Positions 5,609-8,887 of a DNA stretch of 8,887 nucleotides are shown here, one piece after another (position 1 is the stretch's first letter; every line of letters starts with the position of its first letter). The stretch spans positions 1 to 8,887 of the forward strand of contig JAJDBA010000056.1 of NCBI GenBank assembly GCA_029261675.1, in the 5' to 3' direction. The DNA comes from Nitrospinaceae bacterium. Lineage in GTDB: Bacteria > Nitrospinota > Nitrospinia > Nitrospinales > VA-1. The notes below the pieces were generated by a model. That model ran no database searches, was not told the origin of the DNA, and saw only the letters and a list, made by a program, of their open reading frames with translations. The translations under genes were made by a program, and so were the position numbers.

Positions 5609-6529
5609 GTGAAAAAACTCATACAAAAAGCCGAGAATCTGCTGGAAGCCCTACCTTTCATCAAAAGTTTTTATGGCAAAACTTTCGTTATTAAATACGG
5701 AGGTAATGCCATGGTCTCAGAAGATCTAAAAGATAAGTTTGCTTTAGATATCGTGATGATGAAATACATCGGCGTTAATCCGGTGATCGTTCATGGAGGC
5801 GGACCCCAAATAGACAAAACTCTTAAAGCCCTCGGTATAAAATCGCAATTCTTTGAAGGCCAGCGCGTCACGAATAAAGAAACCATCGACGTCGTGGAGA
5901 TGGTCTTAGGTGGGAAGGTAAACAAGGAAATTGTTTCGCTTGTCAATCGCCATGGTGGCAATGCGGTCGGAATTACAGGGAAAGACGGCGACATGATAAT
6001 GGCGAAGCGTCACGCCAAAGGCAAAAAACAGTCGCCTGAAACAGACCGACCCGAAATTATTGATCTTGGTCTTGTAGGCGAGATCACCCAGGTGAATCCG
6101 CGCATTTTGGAAACACTGGACAAAAGCGGATTCATTCCCGTCATTGCTCCAATCGGCAAGGGGGAGGATGGAGAAACTCTTAATATCAACGCCGATTTTG
6201 TCGCTGCAAAAATTGCATCTGCACTGAAATCTGAGAAGCTTATTTTGATGACAGACACCGAAGGAGTTAAAAATAAAGCCGGGGAATTGCAATCGGGACT
6301 CACTCGAAAAGAAGTTGCGGCTATGATCAAAGCAAAAGTTATTAAAGACGGTATGTTGCCAAAAGTAAATTGCTGTCTGGATGCCCTGAAGTCAGGCGTC
6401 CATAAAACTCATATTATTGACGGGCGAATACAACATGCTTTATTACTGGAAATTTTCACGGAGGAAGGCATTGGCACTCAGATTGTGGAGAAAAAAACGG
6501 AGCTTGCTACCCCTCCTGTTACCAGCTAA
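5609..6529 (+). CDS. argB: Acetylglutamate kinase (arginine biosynthesis), likely arginine-inhibited type
   Basis: ArgB phosphorylates N-acetyl-L-glutamate with ATP, the second step of arginine synthesis, in the cytoplasm. The 306-residue protein shows the amino-acid kinase fold: FVIKYGGNAM with K29, VIVHGGGPQID at 60-70, EGQRVTNKETIDVVEMVLGG with R86, GITGKDGDMI, NINADFVAAKIASALKSEKL, LMTDTEGV, and MLPKVNCCLDALKSGV. Before the core is an extra helix (residues 1-22, KAENLLEALPFIKSFYGK). This N-terminal helix is known from arginine-sensitive hexameric enzymes and is absent from the insensitive E. coli form, so feedback inhibition by arginine is inferred; the ending IDGRIQHALLLEIFTEEGIGT fits that group too. 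The start is GTG, 8 bases after hslU, with no Shine-Dalgarno, suggesting translational coupling. No other arginine gene follows in the window; a 119-base gap and a new promoter come next, so argB likely ends the operon. No T-run terminator is seen. Confidence 0.96.
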   Translation: MKKLIQKAENLLEALPFIKSFYGKTFVIKYGGNAMVSEDLKDKFALDIVMMKYIGVNPVIVHGGGPQIDKTLKALGIKSQFFEGQRVTNKETIDVVEMVLGGKVNKEIVSLVNRHGGNAVGITGKDGDMIMAKRHAKGKKQSPETDRPEIIDLGLVGEITQVNPRILETLDKSGFIPVIAPIGKGEDGETLNINADFVAAKIASALKSEKLILMTDTEGVKNKAGELQSGLTRKEVAAMIKAKVIKDGMLPKVNCCLDALKSGVHKTHIIDGRIQHALLLEIFTEEGIGTQIVEKKTELATPPVTS

Positions 6530-6576
6530 GTGAAATATCTTCATCTAATGACTTCCTAAGCAAGCCCTCGTTGATA

Positions 6577-6605
6577 TTGACATTGAATTTTCGGATTGCT
6601 ACCTT
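6577..6605 (+). promoter_or_regulatory. Candidate sigma-70-type promoter for hrcA-grpE-fpg
   Basis: A perfect -35 TTGACA (6577-6582) is followed after 17 bases by TACCTT (6600-6605), a TAnnnT-type -10. A TGC just before the -10 gives an extended -10 form. Transcription would begin near 6612, with a leader of about 37 bases before the hrcA ATG. No CIRCE inverted repeat (TTAGCACTC-N9-GAGTGCTAA) overlaps it, so self-repression by HrcA is not visible here. Confidence 0.55.
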
Positions 6606-6648
6606 AAAGTTAGTAGTATTAATTAGAAACATTTATAACTAAAGTTTT

Positions 6649-7704
6649 ATGAATTCACCTGTCCTCGATGAGCGCAGCAAGTCGGTACTCCTTGCAATCA
6701 TCGACAAATATATTGAAAGCGCAGAGCCTGTTGGTTCTAGAACCGTGGCGAAAATTCACCCCGAACATTTGAGTTCGGCGACGATAAGAAACGCCATGTC
6801 TGATTTAGAGGACAATGGTTTTTTGAGTCAGCCTCACACCTCTGCGGGGAGAATTCCAACGGACAAGGGATATCGTTTTTACGTCGATCATCTTTTGCGC
6901 CCACAAAACTTTTTGATGGAAGCAGAAAACCTGTCTGCAACTCGAAATCTGGAATACCCTTCTGGGAAATCAAACCTTCAAAGTGTTCTGGAAAGTGCCT
7001 GCGACAGCCTTTCTACAGTTTCTCAGCAAACAGGGTTGGTCATGCTGCCCAGTTTTTCGACCACATGCTTCAAGCATATTGAATTCACAAAAGTAGCGCC
7101 CCAGGCGGCTTTAGCCGTGTTTTTCTCGGAGCAGGGAATTTTGCAAAATAAAGTCCTCCCTATAGAGTCGGATATGACTCAGGATCAGCTCACTTCGATT
7201 TCCAATTACTTGAATGATGAATTTAGTGGCAAACCGATCAAATGGATACGCAAAGAGCTATTGAACCGTTTGCGTCTTGAGAAACAACATTACAATGAAT
7301 TGGCACGCAAAGCCCATGATCTTTCTTCTGCGTTGTTTGAGGACACCAATAACGAATTGCTGGTGCAAGGTGCTTTAAACCTTCTAGATCAACCCGAGTT
7401 CAATGAAGATATAGGAAAGATAAAAACATTATTGAAAACACTTGAAGAAAAAACCAAGTTGGTTAACCTGCTCGATTTATGTTTGGATCATGAAGGTATG
7501 ACCATTCTTATTGGTGAAGAAAGTTTGCAGGAAGAAATGGGGAATTGCAGCTTAATAGCTCAGAACTACCAATTAGGAACTGAAAAGGTAGGGACATTGG
7601 CGGTTTTTGGATCAAAACGAATGGACTATAAAAAAATTATATCCATTGTCAATCATACTGCACAAAGGGTATCTAAATTAATATCAGAAAATCAGGGAGT
7701 ATAA
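6649..7704 (+). CDS. hrcA: HrcA heat-inducible transcription repressor
   Basis: HrcA represses class I heat-shock genes (groESL, often dnaK) by binding CIRCE, and needs GroEL to stay active. The 351-residue protein has the N-terminal winged-helix domain: LDERSKSVLLAIIDKYIESA (6-25), EPVGSRTVA (26-34), the recognition region SSATIRNAMSDLEDNGFL (42-59) and the strongly conserved QPHTSAGRIPTDKGYRFYVD (61-80). The rest is the GAF-like and dimerisation part, ending with GTLAVFGSKRMDYKKIISIV and VNHTAQRVSKLI, matching the family's usual C-terminal GP.RM.Y...i..V pattern, although the usual GP is GS here. Length is normal for the family. The ATG context AAAGTTTTATG is identical to that of grpE. grpE follows after 9 bases, so the two are co-transcribed. 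Confidence 0.96.
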   Translation: MNSPVLDERSKSVLLAIIDKYIESAEPVGSRTVAKIHPEHLSSATIRNAMSDLEDNGFLSQPHTSAGRIPTDKGYRFYVDHLLRPQNFLMEAENLSATRNLEYPSGKSNLQSVLESACDSLSTVSQQTGLVMLPSFSTTCFKHIEFTKVAPQAALAVFFSEQGILQNKVLPIESDMTQDQLTSISNYLNDEFSGKPIKWIRKELLNRLRLEKQHYNELARKAHDLSSALFEDTNNELLVQGALNLLDQPEFNEDIGKIKTLLKTLEEKTKLVNLLDLCLDHEGMTILIGEESLQEEMGNCSLIAQNYQLGTEKVGTLAVFGSKRMDYKKIISIVNHTAQRVSKLISENQGV

Positions 7705-7713
7705 AAAAGTTTT

Positions 7714-8319
7714 ATGGCAACAAAGACCGATAGCAATCAGAACGATGCAGAACCAGAAGAAATAATAGAGTCAGAACTGTTAGAAGAAGAGGAGGCTGTC
7801 GAAGAAGAGAAAGTAAAGGAACTGACACCTCTGGAGCAATTACAGGAAGAAGTTCGCTTGAAGGATGAAGAGTTGTTAAAGCAGAAAGACACTTTTCTCC
7901 GTGAAAAAGCCGAACTTGAAAATTTTAAAAAACGACTCACCAAAGAAAAAGAAGACTTTGTTCAGTTTGCTAACGAACGTTTGCTTAAAGAGCTGGTGCA
8001 AATCGAAGATAATCTTGAAAGAGCAATGGAAGTACCTAATGCAACACTGGAAAGTCTTAAAGAGGGTATTGAACTGATACAAAAACAGTTCTCCACTTTC
8101 CTCAAAAATCAGAAAGTCGAATCTATAGAAGCATTGGGAAAACCCTTCGACCCTAATCTGCACGAGGTGCTAAACCAGCAAGAATCTGATGAACATGAAG
8201 AGAACACAGTGATCCAAGAATATTCCAAAGGATATACTTTGAATGGAAGACTCTTACGATCTGCCAAAGTGGTGATCTCTAAAAAGCCTTCTAAAGAAGA
8301 AGATGCTGAAGATTCCTAG
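7714..8319 (+). CDS. grpE: GrpE, nucleotide exchange factor of DnaK
   Basis: GrpE is a dimer that releases ADP from DnaK and acts as a thermosensor of the chaperone cycle. The 201-residue protein opens with a strongly acidic, disordered-looking tail (residues 6-36, runs of Glu), then a long coiled-coil helix (about 40-90) with the family motif REKAELENFKKR (63-74), the four-helix bundle region (LLKELVQIEDNLERAME), and the C-terminal beta wing from about 142: GKPFDPNLHEVL, ENTVIQEYSKGYTLNGRLLRSAKVVIS. The usual HEAV is HEVL and the usual LRPA is LRSA, modest substitutions in otherwise conserved spots. It follows hrcA by 9 bases. The expected dnaK is not next; fpg starts 11 bases after the stop, an unusual but plausible operon order. 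Confidence 0.95.
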   Translation: MATKTDSNQNDAEPEEIIESELLEEEEAVEEEKVKELTPLEQLQEEVRLKDEELLKQKDTFLREKAELENFKKRLTKEKEDFVQFANERLLKELVQIEDNLERAMEVPNATLESLKEGIELIQKQFSTFLKNQKVESIEALGKPFDPNLHEVLNQQESDEHEENTVIQEYSKGYTLNGRLLRSAKVVISKKPSKEEDAEDS

Positions 8320-8330
8320 CAACACCACTC

Positions 8331-8887
8331 ATGCCCGAACTACCTGAAGTAGAAACTCTTCGTCGTGCGTTGTTACCGCTAGTTAAAAACAATATTTGCA
8401 GTGAGATCAAATTTTTTCGTAAAGACCTTCGCTTTCCTATCCCCCAAGATCTTCTCAATAAAGGATTACTCAATAAAAAAGTTTCGGATATTACCCGCAA
8501 GGGTAAGTACCTTTTGTTTCATGCGCCGAAGGGTTCAATGCTCCTACATTTGGGGATGAGTGGTCGAGTCGTATTACAGGCGACAATAGAGCCGCAGGAA
8601 AAACACACGCATGCTATTTTTAAATTTGCGGAAAAATCCTATTTGCATTTTATCGATCCCAGACGTTTCGGTAGCATTTCTTGGGTTCCTGAGACTGGCA
8701 AGCACCCCCTCATTGATAAACTCGGCTGCGACCCTTTTTCTACTGACATGACTGCGAAAGCAATGAAAACTCTTGCAAGGAAAAGCCGAGCACCGATGAA
8801 ATCATTTATTATGAACTCCCAAAAGATAACAGGCGTTGGAAATATCTATGCTTGTGAATCCCTTTATCATGCAAGTATCCGCCCTAC
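8331..8887 (+). CDS. mutM: Formamidopyrimidine-DNA glycosylase (Fpg/MutM), 3' truncated by window
   Basis: The ATG at 8331 opens a frame that stays open to the end of the window, giving 185 complete codons of an enzyme usually about 270 long. Fpg removes 8-oxoguanine and other oxidised purines from DNA and nicks the abasic site. The N-terminus MPELPEVETLRR supplies the catalytic Pro2 (Schiff base, after Met removal) and Glu3. K59 in RKGKYLLF corresponds to the conserved beta-hairpin lysine. LHLGMSGRV, HFIDPRRFGSISW and the helix-two-turn-helix signature KITGVGNIYACESLYHASIRP are all present, which marks Fpg rather than the related Nei (whose start is usually MPEGPE). The C-terminal zinc finger lies beyond the window and cannot be checked. 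It starts 11 bases after grpE without a Shine-Dalgarno and so is likely read from the hrcA promoter, which would link oxidative DNA repair to heat-shock gene expression. Confidence 0.95.
   Translation, partial: MPELPEVETLRRALLPLVKNNICSEIKFFRKDLRFPIPQDLLNKGLLNKKVSDITRKGKYLLFHAPKGSMLLHLGMSGRVVLQATIEPQEKHTHAIFKFAEKSYLHFIDPRRFGSISWVPETGKHPLIDKLGCDPFSTDMTAKAMKTLARKSRAPMKSFIMNSQKITGVGNIYACESLYHASIRP

Noticed and set aside
5906..6292. 128-codon open frame on the - strand opposite argB
   Set aside because: It overlaps the argB kinase core entirely and looks like a shadow frame.
8291..8500. 69-codon - strand frame across the grpE-fpg junction
   Set aside because: It is antisense to the strongly conserved N-terminus of Fpg.
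1..8887. tRNA, rRNA, CRISPR array or complete insertion sequence
   Set aside because: I looked for cloverleaf arms, regularly spaced direct repeats and transposase motifs by eye and found none.

Overview
This is a chromosomal, mostly housekeeping stretch of a bacterium. All firmly recognised genes are on the + strand; one unrecognised coiled-coil membrane gene is on the - strand. The order xerC-hslV-hslU matches the codV-clpQ-clpY order of Bacillus. The hslU-argB join and the general flavour remind me of delta-proteobacterial or Nitrospinota-type Gram-negatives. That placement is an inference from gene order and protein style, not from a marker gene, and is of low certainty. Few genes have a clear Shine-Dalgarno sequence, and two intergenic regions hold degenerate dispersed repeats.

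Layout. (1) Positions 1-1644: the 3' end of a CBS-domain gene, a YqeG-like HAD phosphatase, an unrecognised 157-residue acidic protein and a 57-residue two-helix membrane protein (1471-1644). (2) Positions 1645-1804: a short non-coding gap with a strong local hairpin that competes with a longer-range stem ending in a T-run, then a possible decayed repeat. (3) Positions 1805-2338, - strand: a coiled-coil protein with one C-terminal membrane anchor. (4) Positions 2339-2699: a 361-base non-coding divergent region with two imperfect inverted repeats and a candidate promoter for xerC. (5) Positions 2700-6529: xerC, hslV, hslU and argB, tightly spaced and probably one transcription unit. They encode the chromosome-dimer recombinase, both parts of the HslUV protease, and acetylglutamate kinase. 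(6) Positions 6530-8887: a gap with a good promoter, then hrcA, grpE and the 5' part of mutM/fpg, which runs off the window.

How the genes work together: HslVU is a two-part ATP-dependent protease. HrcA and GrpE are the repressor and nucleotide exchange factor of the class I heat-shock system, so two protein-quality modules lie side by side. dnaK does not follow grpE directly, and no CIRCE operator is visible upstream of hrcA. XerC and Fpg are DNA maintenance enzymes, and ArgB is the arginine-pathway kinase, with an N-terminal helix typical of arginine-inhibited forms.

I found no convincing undescribed defence, mobile or biosynthetic system. The points most worth a second look are the unrecognised proteins (967-1440, 1471-1644, 1805-2338), the structured gap at 1645-1730, a promoter pattern shared by xerC and hrcA, and the repeats upstream of xerC.
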